Source: Candidatus Defluviibacillus avedoerensis (lineage in GTDB: Bacteria > Pseudomonadota > Gammaproteobacteria > Burkholderiales > Burkholderiaceae_C). From it: a DNA stretch of 64,000 nt. Under the pieces are notes generated by a model that worked only from the letters and a program-made list of their open reading frames with translations, searched no databases and was not told where the DNA came from. The position numbers and the translations under genes were made by a program. Shown one piece after another: positions 42,422-51,275 of this stretch; positions within the stretch are counted from its first letter, which is position 1, and each line of letters starts with the position of its first letter. Where the stretch lies: assembly GCA_016703665.1 (NCBI GenBank), contig JADJBS010000020.1, positions 558,001 through 622,000 of the forward strand, written 5' to 3'.

Positions 42422-43606
42422 ATGACCCGTGAAGTTGTTGTTGTCAGCGGTGTTCGCACCGCAATTGGTACCTATGGCGGAAGCCTCAAGGACATTGCAC
42501 CCACCGAACTGGCGGCCAACGTGGTACGTGAATCCCTGGCACGCGCCGGCGTGGAAGGCAAAGATGTTGGCCATGTCGTGTTTGGCCATGTGGTCAACAC
42601 CGAACCCAAAGACATGTACCTGTCCCGCGTGGCAGCCATCAATGGCGGCTGCAGCGAGGGCACCCCGGCTTTCAATGTGAACCGTCTGTGCGGCTCAGGT
42701 CTGCAGGCCATCGTGTCTGCCAGCCAGGCCATCATGCTGGGCGACTGCGACATCGCCATCGGTGGTGGCGCGGAAAACATGAGCCGTGGTCCCTATGCCT
42801 CACTTACCGCCCGTTGGGGCGCCCGTATGGGTGACGCCAAGATGGTGGACATGGTGGTCGGCGCCTTGCACGACCCCTTCCACACCATCCACATGGGCGT
42901 GACCGCTGAAAACGTAGCAGCCAAGTTCGGCATTACCCGCGACATGCAGGACGCCTTGGCTGTTGAGAGCCATAACCGCGCCCAGCGTTCGACCGAAGCA
43001 GGTTACTTCAAAGACCAGATCCTGCCGACCATTCTGAAAAGCAAGAAGGGCGACGTGTCCTACGCCACAGACGAGCACTTCCGCCCCAACTGCTCGCTGG
43101 CTGACATGGCCAAGTTGAAACCTGTGTTCGTCAAGGAAAACGGAACGGTCACAGCAGGCAACGCCTCAGGCATCAATGACGCTGCTGCGGCGGTGGTACT
43201 GATGGAAGCCGGTGTCGCCAAAGTCCGTGGCGCCAAGCCATTGGCCCGCCTGGTGGCCTACGCCCACACGGGTCTGGACCCCAAGATCATGGGCATGGGC
43301 CCCGTGTCTGCGTCCCGCCTGGCGTTGCAAAAGGCAGGCCTTACAGTCAACGACATGGACGTGGTTGAGGCCAACGAAGCGTTTGCCGCTCAAGCCTGCG
43401 CTGTGGCCAAAGAGCTGAACCTGGACCCCGCCAAGGTCAACCCCAATGGCTCGGGCATTTCGCTGGGTCACCCCATCGGGGCGACGGGTGCACTGATCAC
43501 CGTGAAGGCTTTGTATGAACTCCAACGCATTCAGGGCCGCTACGCCTTGGTGACCATGTGCATTGGCGGCGGCCAGGGCATTGCCGCCATTTTTGAACGC
43601 GCTTAA
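42422..43606 (+). CDS. bktB: Beta-ketothiolase BktB (acetyl-CoA C-acyltransferase)
   Basis: The 394-residue thiolase has nucleophile Cys90 in NRLCGSGLQA, H350 in GHPIGATGA and C380 in MCIGGGQGIA, the complete catalytic triad. It condenses or cleaves 3-ketoacyl-CoA. The start TREVVVVSGVRTAIGTYGGSLKD and the whole length match the BktB group of Burkholderiales, which uses C4-C6 ketoacyl-CoAs in PHA synthesis and beta-oxidation. AGGAGAT precedes ATG 42422. Followed at once by a GC-rich repeat/terminator. Confidence 0.92.
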   Translation: MTREVVVVSGVRTAIGTYGGSLKDIAPTELAANVVRESLARAGVEGKDVGHVVFGHVVNTEPKDMYLSRVAAINGGCSEGTPAFNVNRLCGSGLQAIVSASQAIMLGDCDIAIGGGAENMSRGPYASLTARWGARMGDAKMVDMVVGALHDPFHTIHMGVTAENVAAKFGITRDMQDALAVESHNRAQRSTEAGYFKDQILPTILKSKKGDVSYATDEHFRPNCSLADMAKLKPVFVKENGTVTAGNASGINDAAAAVVLMEAGVAKVRGAKPLARLVAYAHTGLDPKIMGMGPVSASRLALQKAGLTVNDMDVVEANEAFAAQACAVAKELNLDPAKVNPNGSGISLGHPIGATGALITVKALYELQRIQGRYALVTMCIGGGQGIAAIFERA

Positions 43607-43700
43607 AAAAAGCCCCCACGCTCCGCCGCTACGCGGGTCGCTGCCCCCCGAGGGGGCCGGGCCTTGCCTGGGGCAGCCCGGCGCTGCGGCTGAGCCCTTA
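43607..43700. repeat. GC-rich palindromic repeat acting as terminator between bktB and a convergent gene
   Basis: Directly after the bktB stop, an A7 run leads into a GC-rich element with several dyads, among them GCCCCC-CGA-GGGGGC (43643-43657) and a CCGGG/CCCGG pair. I associate this type of sequence with repeated extragenic elements of Comamonadaceae genomes; a second copy is not present in this window. It likely ends transcription from both sides. Confidence 0.55.
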
Positions 43701-44135
43701 TCCCCGTACCACCAACACCGGTACGGGGGATCTGCCCAGCACGCGCGTGGTCACGCTGCCCAGCAGCAGTTTTTCGAGGCCATGCCTTCCGTGTGAGCCC
43801 ATCACGATCAGATCCACGCCCAGCTCCCTGGCTGTGTCGAGGATGCCTTCGTGAATCACGTGCTCTTCAATCACCCGTTTGTCACAGTTCATCCCCTGTG
43901 CCTGGATAGCGGCCGCTGCATTCTCCAGGGCGCTGTTCGCATTGGCCGTGGCGGCGGCCAGGTATTCCACTTGACCATAGGCAAAGTCTCCCCCCACACC
44001 GGTAAAAGGATAGTTGTCGATCACCGTCACCAAGGTTAATTTGGCTCCAAAAGCTCTGGCTTGGTCAATTGCTTTTTCAACGGCATTCGCTGCAGTGCTG
44101 GATCCATCCACGGGGACCAGAATGTGCTTGAACAT
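43698..44135 (-). CDS. Universal stress protein (UspA family)
   Basis: The 145-residue single-domain Usp starts FKHILVPVDGSSTAANAVEKAIDQARAFGAKLTLVTV and ends LIVMGSHGRHGLEKLLLGSVTTRVLGRSPVPVLVVRG. The ATP-binding G-x2-G-x9-G-(S/T) signature is present (GSHGRHGLEKLLLGSVT). Such proteins accumulate under stress and bind ATP. It stands alone. Confidence 0.93.
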   Translation of the reverse strand: MFKHILVPVDGSSTAANAVEKAIDQARAFGAKLTLVTVIDNYPFTGVGGDFAYGQVEYLAAATANANSALENAAAAIQAQGMNCDKRVIEEHVIHEGILDTARELGVDLIVMGSHGRHGLEKLLLGSVTTRVLGRSPVPVLVVRG

Positions 44136-44214
44136 GATGGGACTCCTAACTCAGTTGAATTGTTTTGGTTGTACGCCTGCACCAGCCAGGTGTCAATTCT
44201 GGATAATCCAGAGT

Positions 44215-46237
44215 ATGACTTTGCTCAATCATCAGCTTGAATTGCTAAGCCCGGCGCGCGATGCCAACATCGGTATCGAGGCCATCAACCACGGGGCAGA
44301 TGCTGTTTACATCGGTGGCCCAGGCTTTGGTGCACGGGCATCGGCGGGCAATGACATTCGCGAGATTGAGCAATTGTGTCGCCACGCGCACCGCTTCAAC
44401 AGCCGCATCTTCATCACCCTGAACACTATCTTGCGCGACGACGAACTGGAGGGCGCACGCCAGATGGCCTGGGACGTCTACCACGCAGGCGCTGATGTGC
44501 TGATCGTGCAGGACATGGGTTTGCTGGAACTGGATTTGCCGCCCATCCAACTGCATGCCAGCACGCAGACCGATATCCGCACGGCTGAGAAAGCGCGCTT
44601 TTTGCAGGACGTGGGTTTCTCGCAGATGGTGCTGGCGCGTGAACTGACGATCGAGCAGATTGCAGCCATCCATGCCGAGCTGGACGGCGAGCGCAGCAAG
44701 CTCGAATACTTTATCCACGGCGCGCTGTGCGTTGCCTACAGCGGCCAGTGTTTTATCAGCCATGCCCACACCGGGCGCAGCGCAAACCGGGGCGATTGTT
44801 CACAGGCCTGCCGCCTGCCCTATGAGGTGAAGGACGCCCAGGGTCGCATCATTGCGCACGAAAAGCATGTGCTGTCCATGAAGGACAACAACCAGAGCGC
44901 CAACCTGGAAGCATTGATCAACGCTGGCGTTCGCAGCTTCAAGATTGAAGGCCGCTACAAGGACATGGCCTACGTGAAGAACATCACAGCCCACTACCGC
45001 AAGCTGCTGGACGGCGTCATCGAAGCGCGCGAGAGCAGCAACGGGGCATTGACCCCGCTGGCGCGTGCGTCCAGTGGGCACACCAGCTTCACGTTTGAAC
45101 CCGACCCCAACCAGAACTTCAACCGCGAATTTACCGACTACTTTGCCAACGGCAGGCAGATCGACATTGGTGCCTTTGACAGCCCCAAGAACCCCGGCCA
45201 AGCCGATTGGCTGGGTCACGCAGATGGGCCCCAGCTGGCTGGAGCTGGAATGCAGCGACAAGACGACCGTGCTGCACAACGGCGACGGCCTGTGCTACTA
45301 CAACCTGCAAAAGGAGCTGGTGGGTGTAGCCATCAACCGGGCCGAGGCCATGCCGGGCAAAAACAACGGCCGTTGGCGCGTGTTTCCCAAAGACCCCATG
45401 GCGGGCTTCAAGGATTTGCGCAAGGGCACCGAAATCAACCGCAACCGCGACATGGACTGGGTTCGCACGCTGGACAAAAAATCCAGCGACCGGCGCATCG
45501 ACCTGTGGGCTCAGTTCAGCGAAACACCGCAAGGTTTTGCCCTGACGCTGACGGACGAAGACGGCCACAGTGCCTACGCCAAATTACGCCACGAGAAGGT
45601 CTTGGCCAAAGACACGGAACGCAATCAGCTCAGTCTGCGCGAGCACCTGGGCAAGTTCGGCGGCAGCTGCTTTGCGCTGCTGGACATCAGCATCGATCTG
45701 CCACAAGCCTGGTTTGTGCCCGCCTCCGCACTGAACCAGTTACGCCGCGATGCGCTGGAGGCTTTGGAACTTGAGCGTGCCCGTGCGTACCAGCGCCCAG
45801 TGCGGGCCAAGCCTGTTGAGCCTCCGGTGCCCTACCCCGAGGACGCACTCAGTTATCTGGCCAATGTGTACAACCACAAGGCGCACGATTTTTATGTGAA
45901 GCATGGCGTCAAGGTGATTGATGCAGCGTATGAAAGCCAGGAGGAGCTGGGCGAGGTGAGCTTGATGATCACCAAGCACTGTGTACGCTTCTCGATGAGC
46001 CTGTGCCCCAAACAGGCCAAGGGCGTGACGGGCGTACAAGGCACGGTGCGTGCCGAGCCACTGCAACTGGTCAACGGCAAAGAAAAGCTGACCCTGCGCT
46101 TTGACTGCAAGCCCTGCGAGATGCATGTGGTGGGGCGGATGAAGAAGTCAGTGCTGAATCAGCGGGGCAAAGAGGCTGATGAGGCCGACGGTGTGCCGAT
46201 GCAGTTTTACCGGACAAAGCCCGTGGCTCTGAATTGA
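44215..46237 (+). pseudogene. U32 family peptidase (RlhA/YdcP-like) split by a +1 indel near 45200
   Basis: From ATG 44215 the first frame reads HQLELLSPARDANIGIEAINHGADAVYIGGPGFGARA to the U32 signature region EYFIHGALCVAYSGQCFISHAHTGRSANRGDCSQACRLPY and on to DSPKNPG (about 45195). The homologous reading then continues in the next frame, KPIGWVTQMGPSWLELECSDKT, to the stop at 46237. One extra base in GGCCAAG explains both halves (2023 nt in total, one more than a whole frame). The intact protein would have about 673 residues. E. coli RlhA of this family is needed for 23S rRNA C2501 hydroxylation. Confidence 0.8.
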
Positions 46238-46594
46238 GAGATTTTTTGGCTGTTTCGGCAATACCCATAAGCGCTTATTGCTATCAAATTTGGATTTCTT
46301 GTGGCTTGATGGGCTTGAGTCGGAGGGGGATCAAGCGGACAGCATGCTCTGCGCAGTACGTGTCCCCCGCCGCCAGCTTGACGCTGGCGTCTTCTCGTTT
46401 ACCTCCCTACGCAGAGCGCGCCATCCACATGATCTGGCGATGGCTAAAGAGGCGCATGTAGCGAACTGGGATTTCATTTGTCATATTGGCCGATGGCACT
46501 ACGCCTACCAAGTTGCGAGCTCTAGTGAAGACATCTTTGAAGGAAGGTGCCACAAAACGAAACGGTTCCTGAATTTCTCAGCGCCTGAACAAAT
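46238..46594. repeat. Gene-free gap with a TAAGCGCTTA/CTATCAAA repeat copy
   Basis: 46268-46297 contains ATAAGCGCTTATTGCTATCAAA, the clearest copy of the family of short intergenic repeats in this window (palindrome ATAAGCGCTTAT followed by GCTATCAAA). The remaining 300 bp have no convincing gene; short open frames on the plus strand lack recognisable motifs and ribosome binding sites. Confidence 0.5.
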
Positions 46595-46906
46595 TCAAGC
46601 GACCATCGGCTGAACTTCGCTTTCAATTCGCTTGGCCAGCAAACGCTGCGCCGTCTTGATTTCAAACGCAGTCTGTAAGTTCATCCACGTTTGCACATCG
46701 CCACCAAAGTAGCGAACCAATCGCATCGCTGTATCGACCGTTACGCCACGGCGTTCCAGCACCACATCGTTGATGCGGGACGCCGGAACCTTTAACGCAT
46801 TGGCCAACGCGTTGGCGCTCATTCCCATTGGCAACAAGTAGTCTTCTCTCAGCACTTCACCTGGATGCACAGGACGCATGCCATTTTTTGGGGCAATGAT
46901 TGCCAT
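46595..46906 (-). CDS. higA: HigA-family antitoxin
   Basis: The 103-residue XRE antitoxin reads GMRPVHPGEVLREDYLLPMGMSANALANALKVPASRINDVVLERRGVTVDTAMRLVRYFGGDVQTWMNLQTAFE. HPGEVLxEDYL and the W-x-N-L-Q segment define the HigA/VapI group. It neutralises the upstream-encoded toxin and represses the operon. ATG 46906 is chosen; the toxin gene precedes it (toxin first, as usual for higBA) with 10 bp between them. Confidence 0.92.
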   Translation of the reverse strand: MAIIAPKNGMRPVHPGEVLREDYLLPMGMSANALANALKVPASRINDVVLERRGVTVDTAMRLVRYFGGDVQTWMNLQTAFEIKTAQRLLAKRIESEVQPMVA

Positions 46907-46916
46907 GCTCTTTCCT

Positions 46917-47195
46917 TCAGTGGTAGTCCACAATTTGAACCAGTCGTACGCCATCTGGTTCCCACACAAAACACAAGCGAAACTGCTCATTGATACGTAT
47001 GCTGTATTGGCCTTTACGGTCACCTTTCAATGCCTCTAAACGATTGCCCGGCGGCACCCGCAACGCATCCACTGAGGCAGCACTGTCGAGTTGCTGTAAC
47101 TTACGCTCTGCCACGACTGCAATATTGGCAAATCGCTTGACCTTCTTCCCGGCAAACAAATCAGCAGTATCTTGATCTTCAAAGTCGAGAATCAT
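46917..47195 (-). CDS. higB: HigB-type (RelE superfamily) mRNA interferase toxin
   Basis: The 92-residue protein reads MILDFEDQDTADLFAGKKVKRF, then LRVPPGNRLEALKGDRKGQYSIRINEQFRLCFVW and DGVRLVQIVDYH. This is the HigB pattern: RLExLKGDRxGxYSIRINxQxRxCF. Such toxins cut mRNA on the ribosome. ATG 47195 is chosen because the family starts there and a symmetric operator lies just upstream. Confidence 0.92.
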   Translation of the reverse strand: MILDFEDQDTADLFAGKKVKRFANIAVVAERKLQQLDSAASVDALRVPPGNRLEALKGDRKGQYSIRINEQFRLCFVWEPDGVRLVQIVDYH

Positions 47196-47211
47196 GGCAG
47201 CCGAAATTTTA

Positions 47212-47226
47212 TACCGTTTATCGGTA
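47212..47226. promoter_or_regulatory. Probable HigA operator upstream of higB
   Basis: TACCG-TTTAT-CGGTA is a perfect 5-5 dyad, 17 bp before the higB start, in AT-rich sequence that could hold the promoter. HigA proteins bind such symmetric sites to autoregulate higBA. Confidence 0.55.
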
Positions 47227-47247
47227 AGCAGCAAACCATCAATTGCC

Positions 47248-47988
47248 TCAGGCCTCGCCTTGAAATCCCGCAGCCCGGTAGGTGAGCACCAGCGTATCCC
47301 TGTAGCCGCCGTCACCTGTTGGCTGAATGGGCGTCGATTCATGGATCACACGTTCGTCGTCAATCAAGAGCAAGGACCAGGGTTCGGTCAGGGTAAATCG
47401 CTGACCCTTGGGTCCGTCGGCTTCAAACACGCGCGTTTCACCGCCTTTGATGCCCTGACGATTGATCAGGAAGACGGCAACATAGTCCACGCCGTCGCGG
47501 TGGGCGCCTTCGGGCGTGGGTCGGCCAATGCCGTCGGTGGTGTCGATGCGGAACTGATGGGCTTCGACATACCAGCGCGTGACGGGCTTGACGCCAGAGC
47601 AGATAGTGCCGACGGCTCCCATCACACTGGCCCACGCTGGCTGCGCAAGCGATGACGGCAGCATAGGTTCAAACAAGCGCTGCATGCCGCCGTGCAAGGC
47701 GTTGTATTCCACGGGCTGCCAGTGCGCTCGGTGCGGCACTTGCTCAACCTGGCCCTGGTCAACCACAAAGCAGGAATGGCGCCGCCGCCGGTAGTGGCCG
47801 CCGTCTTTCAGGTAATTGTCGGGTGGCAAACTGTCCCAGTCGGATATCAAGGCATCCAGTACTGGCAACGGGCAAGCACAAAGTGCGCTGACTGACGCGC
47901 GGTCAGCCACGGCAAAACCCTGGGCGTGCAAGACCGACGCCAGTTCCGGCGCCGGTGTCAATGGGGGTAGCAAAAGTGCGTGAGGCAT
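47248..47988 (-). CDS. 2OG-Fe dioxygenase family protein (PF10014 type)
   Basis: The 246-residue protein has the iron motif HxD in EGAHRDGVDYVAV, the distal His in ERVIHESTPI and a C-terminal RDTLVLTYR, with Arg positioned to bind 2-oxoglutarate. The N-terminal part DNYLKDGGHYRRRRHSCF and FRIDTTDGIGRPTPEGAHRDGVD matches the family that includes L-isoleucine/L-leucine hydroxylases. The amino-acid substrate is only a family-level guess. Confidence 0.82.
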   Translation of the reverse strand: MPHALLLPPLTPAPELASVLHAQGFAVADRASVSALCACPLPVLDALISDWDSLPPDNYLKDGGHYRRRRHSCFVVDQGQVEQVPHRAHWQPVEYNALHGGMQRLFEPMLPSSLAQPAWASVMGAVGTICSGVKPVTRWYVEAHQFRIDTTDGIGRPTPEGAHRDGVDYVAVFLINRQGIKGGETRVFEADGPKGQRFTLTEPWSLLLIDDERVIHESTPIQPTGDGGYRDTLVLTYRAAGFQGEA

Positions 47989-48031
47989 GGGCCCTAGGTT
48001 ACCAGCCAGAGCAATCGAAACCGGATCAAGC

Positions 48032-49255
48032 TCAAAGGCATTCCAGTTTCATCCCGGTGTCGCGCAAACGATTCACCAGCACCTGACCCAGTCCCGAGGC
48101 CGCGGTTAACACCCCACCGGCATCGGCCCCGCCTGGCAGTGTCTGCCTGTCGCCGGTAAAGGCGAGGGCCGCCTCGCACACCATCCGGGTGGTGACGCGG
48201 TTCCCGGGGTCGCCTTGACCGGACAAGCGGACTTTGACGGTCTTCCCGCGAGGGCTCTGCGCAACCAAATCGCAACGGAAGAAGCCATTGTTCATGCTGG
48301 CCTCACTCGGCCCCGTGCCAGGTGCGGGGGCAAAACGCTTTGCCATGCGCCTGACAGGACCAATGCGCATGGCGGCTGTGCCATTGGCCATCCCAAAACT
48401 GAGTGCAGCAGCACTCAGAGCGGCCACGGGGCCTTTGCCAAATCGCATGTATTCCTGGTAATGAAACGCGTCGCCATAGCCAAGCAAAGCAGCGCTGCGG
48501 CGCACCACGCGGGTATTGATGGGGCTCATGACAAAGGGAGCCAGCCAGGCGTCCAAGTCAGCATCGAAATGCGGCGCAAACGGGTCCGCATCTAGTGGGT
48601 GACCTGGCTTGCGAGTCTGTGGGTCCGGATTCAGCAAATAGGGATTAGCCATCTGGGCTTGCTGACCGGCTTCGATCATGTTCAGGGCGGACGCCAGGGT
48701 GCCACCGTTGAGACCGCCGCGCATCGAAAAGCTGGCCTTGACACTGGCACAGACCTCGCCATACCGTGCTTTCATCTCCTGCACAGCCAGCCAGGCGCCC
48801 AGGTCGGAAGGGACGGAATCAAAACCGCAGCAGGGAATGATGCGGGTACCGTCGCGCTTGGCCTTGGCGTGGTGCTGGTCGATCAATCCGCGCACCCAGG
48901 GTGTCTCGCCGGTGATGTCGACATAGTGCGTGCCGTTCTCCACACAGGCCGCGACCAAGGCACTGCCAAACAAGGCAAAGGGCCCGGCCGTGCTCAGCAC
49001 CACGCGTGCGCTGGCAGCCAGGGCGGCCAAGGCAGCCTGGTCATCGGCTGCGGCAACCAGCAAACCTGCCTGGGCTGCGCCTGGGCCAGCGTCTTTGCGG
49101 ATTGCCTCCAATTTGCTGGCGTTTCTACCCGCCAGCGCCCACCGAACATGGGTACCATGCGCCGCGAAATAGGCCACGGTCTGGCGGCCGACAAAACCCG
49201 TAGCGCCATAGAGGATGACGTCGTAGGGACGCGATGCTGAAGAAGATAAGGTCAT
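48032..49255 (-). CDS. Saccharopine-dehydrogenase-like NAD(P)-binding reductase (trans-enoyl-reductase type)
   Basis: The 407-residue protein starts with a Rossmann motif VILYGATGFVGRQTVAYFA and has ALAGRNASKLEAI, VVLSTAGPFALFGSALVAACVENGTHYVDITGETPWVRGLI and CCGFDSVPSDLGAWL. This is the saccharopine dehydrogenase NADP-binding family; characterised relatives reduce enoyl or polyketide intermediates or act in lipid assembly. 18 bp separate it from an SDR gene upstream on the same strand. Substrate unknown. Confidence 0.85.
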   Translation of the reverse strand: MTLSSSASRPYDVILYGATGFVGRQTVAYFAAHGTHVRWALAGRNASKLEAIRKDAGPGAAQAGLLVAAADDQAALAALAASARVVLSTAGPFALFGSALVAACVENGTHYVDITGETPWVRGLIDQHHAKAKRDGTRIIPCCGFDSVPSDLGAWLAVQEMKARYGEVCASVKASFSMRGGLNGGTLASALNMIEAGQQAQMANPYLLNPDPQTRKPGHPLDADPFAPHFDADLDAWLAPFVMSPINTRVVRRSAALLGYGDAFHYQEYMRFGKGPVAALSAAALSFGMANGTAAMRIGPVRRMAKRFAPAPGTGPSEASMNNGFFRCDLVAQSPRGKTVKVRLSGQGDPGNRVTTRMVCEAALAFTGDRQTLPGGADAGGVLTAASGLGQVLVNRLRDTGMKLECL

Positions 49256-49273
49256 GCGTTGGGTTCCCGTGGT

Positions 49274-50077
49274 TTACATCGCGCGACGGCCTAACCAGCC
49301 GCCCAGCAGGCGCACAGCCCACTTGGGTGTGCTTCGGCTGGCCAGCACAGTGGCCTGATTGGCCACGCCTGGCACACAGATCACCTGCCCTTTCATGCAG
49401 GCCTTGAAGCCTTGCTTGGCCACGTCGGCCGCACTGCCAACCAACACGCCCGGCAGTTTGGCAAGAGACGCGTCAGCGGCCATCGCCTGGGTCAGCATAT
49501 GGGTGGCGGTGACGCCAGGGCACAGCGCGGTGATGGTGACTCCGGAGCCTTTCAATTCTTCTGACAGCGATTCGGTTAACGACAACACGTAGGCTTTGGT
49601 GGCCGCATAAGTCGCCAAAGCCGGCACAGGCTGAAACGATGCAATTGACGCCACATTCATCACTCGGCCCGAACCACGCTTCACCATGCCAGGCAAAAAT
49701 GCGTTCAACATGGCAGTGAGGCCAGAGATGTTCAGATCAATCATGCCCTGCGCCGTGGCAGCTGGCATGGTGGCAAACGGCCCGTGCGACAGCACGCCTG
49801 CACAGTTAACCAACACATCCACGGTGCGGCGCTGACGCTTCAGGCGCGCAGCCAGCACTGAGGCAGCGGCGGGCTGCGACAAATCGGCAGGCTCGACCCA
49901 GGCCTTCACACCGTGCGCGCTGGCCAGGTCGCTCGCCAGGGCTTTGAGCTTGTCTGCGCTGCGGGCCACCAGCACCAGGTCGTGCCCCGCCTGGGCAAAG
50001 CATTTGGCCAGTTCCTCACCGATGCCAGAGGATGCGCCCGTGATCAGGGCAACGTGGGGGGTGCGGGCGTCGGGCAT
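49274..50077 (-). CDS. SDR family oxidoreductase (DltE-like)
   Basis: About 267 residues from ATG 50077 (MPDARTPHVALITGASSGIGEELAKCFAQAG). Motifs: TGASSGIG, NCAGVLSHGPF, NVASIASFQPVPALATYAATKAYV with catalytic Ser, Tyr and Lys, and LCPGVTATHM. The AYVLSLTESLSEELKGSGV and VALCPG segments match DltE/short-chain dehydrogenases of lipid metabolism. Same unit as the saccharopine-dehydrogenase-like reductase. The frame start at 50143 is rejected as lacking a ribosome binding site. Confidence 0.87.
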   Translation of the reverse strand: MPDARTPHVALITGASSGIGEELAKCFAQAGHDLVLVARSADKLKALASDLASAHGVKAWVEPADLSQPAAASVLAARLKRQRRTVDVLVNCAGVLSHGPFATMPAATAQGMIDLNISGLTAMLNAFLPGMVKRGSGRVMNVASIASFQPVPALATYAATKAYVLSLTESLSEELKGSGVTITALCPGVTATHMLTQAMAADASLAKLPGVLVGSAADVAKQGFKACMKGQVICVPGVANQATVLASRSTPKWAVRLLGGWLGRRAM

Positions 50078-50237
50078 GCAGTGGTCTCCATTTCCAAAAC
50101 GCGTATTGGAGCCGTATTCACGCGTCCAGACTAGGTGCAGCACTCCAAAAGCCTGTCACCCACGCAACCCTGCATGGCAGGCGCAGCCGCTACCATCCGG
50201 CCCACCTTTGACAACCACAGCACCGGAGACCTCCACG

Positions 50238-51275
50238 ATGACAACCCTCACCAACCGCCAAGTCCGCCTGGCGAAACGTCCTGTTGGCACGCCTGGGCGC
50301 GAATGCTGGAGCTTTACCCACGAGCCCGTGGTGCAACCTGAAGACGGCGGCGTGTTGGTCAAAATCCTGGCCCTGTCGCTGGACCCAGCCATGCGAGGCT
50401 GGATGAACGAGGGCAAGAGCTACATCCCCCCCGTGGGCATTGGCGAGGTGATGCGCGCAGGCGGCGTGGGCACCGTGGTCGCGTCCAATAATCCGGCCTT
50501 TGCGGTGGGTGACACAGTCAACGCGGGCCTGGGGGTGCAGGAATATTGCTTGATCCCCGCCGCAGAACTTAAGGCCAGTGGCATCTTCAAGATTGACCTG
50601 CGTGTGGGCAGCGCCACGCAATGGCTCAACGTGTTGGGCATGCCGGGCATGACGGGCTACTTTGGCCTGATGGACGTGGGCATGCCCCAGCCAGGCGAGA
50701 CGGTGGTGGTGTCTGGCGCGGCAGGTGCCGTAGGCCAAACCGTGGGCCAGATGGCCAAGATCAAAGGCTGCCGCGTGGTGGGCATCGCCGGTGGTGCTGC
50801 CAAGTGCGACTGGGTGGTGAAAGAACTGGGCTTTGATGCCTGCATCGACTACAAGGCCGGGCCTGGTGCAGTGCGTGCTGGTTTGAAAGAACACGCACCT
50901 AAGGGCGTAGACATTTATTTTGACAACGTGGGCGGTGAGATTCTGGACGACGTCCTGGCCAAGATCAACCGCAAGGCCCGCATCATCATCTGCGGTGCCA
51001 TCAGCCAGTACAACAACACGGCCGCCGTGCAAGGCCCCAAAAACTACCTGAGCCTGCTGGTCAACCGCGCCCGCATGGAAGGCATCGTGGTGTTTGACTA
51101 CGCCGACCGGTATCACCTGGCCGTGGCCGAGATGGCGGGCTACCTGAAGGATGGCCGCATGAAAAGCAAGGAAGACGTGGTCAAAGGCCTGGACACCTTC
51201 CCCGAGACACTGCTCAAGCTATTTAACGGTGAAAACTTTGGCAAGCTCGTGTTGCAGGTGGCAGAGAGTGAATGA
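50238..51275 (+). CDS. NADP-dependent oxidoreductase, MDR/LTBR (CurA-like) type
   Basis: About 345 residues. The zinc-free medium-chain reductase family is shown by SLDPAMRGWMNEGKSYIPPVGIGEVMRAGGVG, GMPGMTGYFGLMDVGMPQPGETVVVSGAAGAVGQTVGQMAK, GIAGGAAKCDWVVKELGFDACIDYK and FDNVGGEILD. Members reduce C=C bonds of enones (curcumin, leukotriene B4). ATG 50238 is set by the GGAGACC ribosome binding site; the longer frame to 49944 overlaps the divergent SDR. Co-transcribed with the next hydrolase (ATGA overlap). Confidence 0.92.
   Translation: MTTLTNRQVRLAKRPVGTPGRECWSFTHEPVVQPEDGGVLVKILALSLDPAMRGWMNEGKSYIPPVGIGEVMRAGGVGTVVASNNPAFAVGDTVNAGLGVQEYCLIPAAELKASGIFKIDLRVGSATQWLNVLGMPGMTGYFGLMDVGMPQPGETVVVSGAAGAVGQTVGQMAKIKGCRVVGIAGGAAKCDWVVKELGFDACIDYKAGPGAVRAGLKEHAPKGVDIYFDNVGGEILDDVLAKINRKARIIICGAISQYNNTAAVQGPKNYLSLLVNRARMEGIVVFDYADRYHLAVAEMAGYLKDGRMKSKEDVVKGLDTFPETLLKLFNGENFGKLVLQVAESE

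Noticed and set aside
43607..43700. CRISPR-like or transposon-end interpretation of the GC-rich palindromes
   Set aside because: No repeated spacer spacing, no flanking duplications, no transposase; best seen as an extragenic repeat and terminator.
46278..46613. 111-codon open frame on the plus strand before higA
   Set aside because: No motif, no ribosome binding site, overlaps the higA end and follows a repeat; likely chance.
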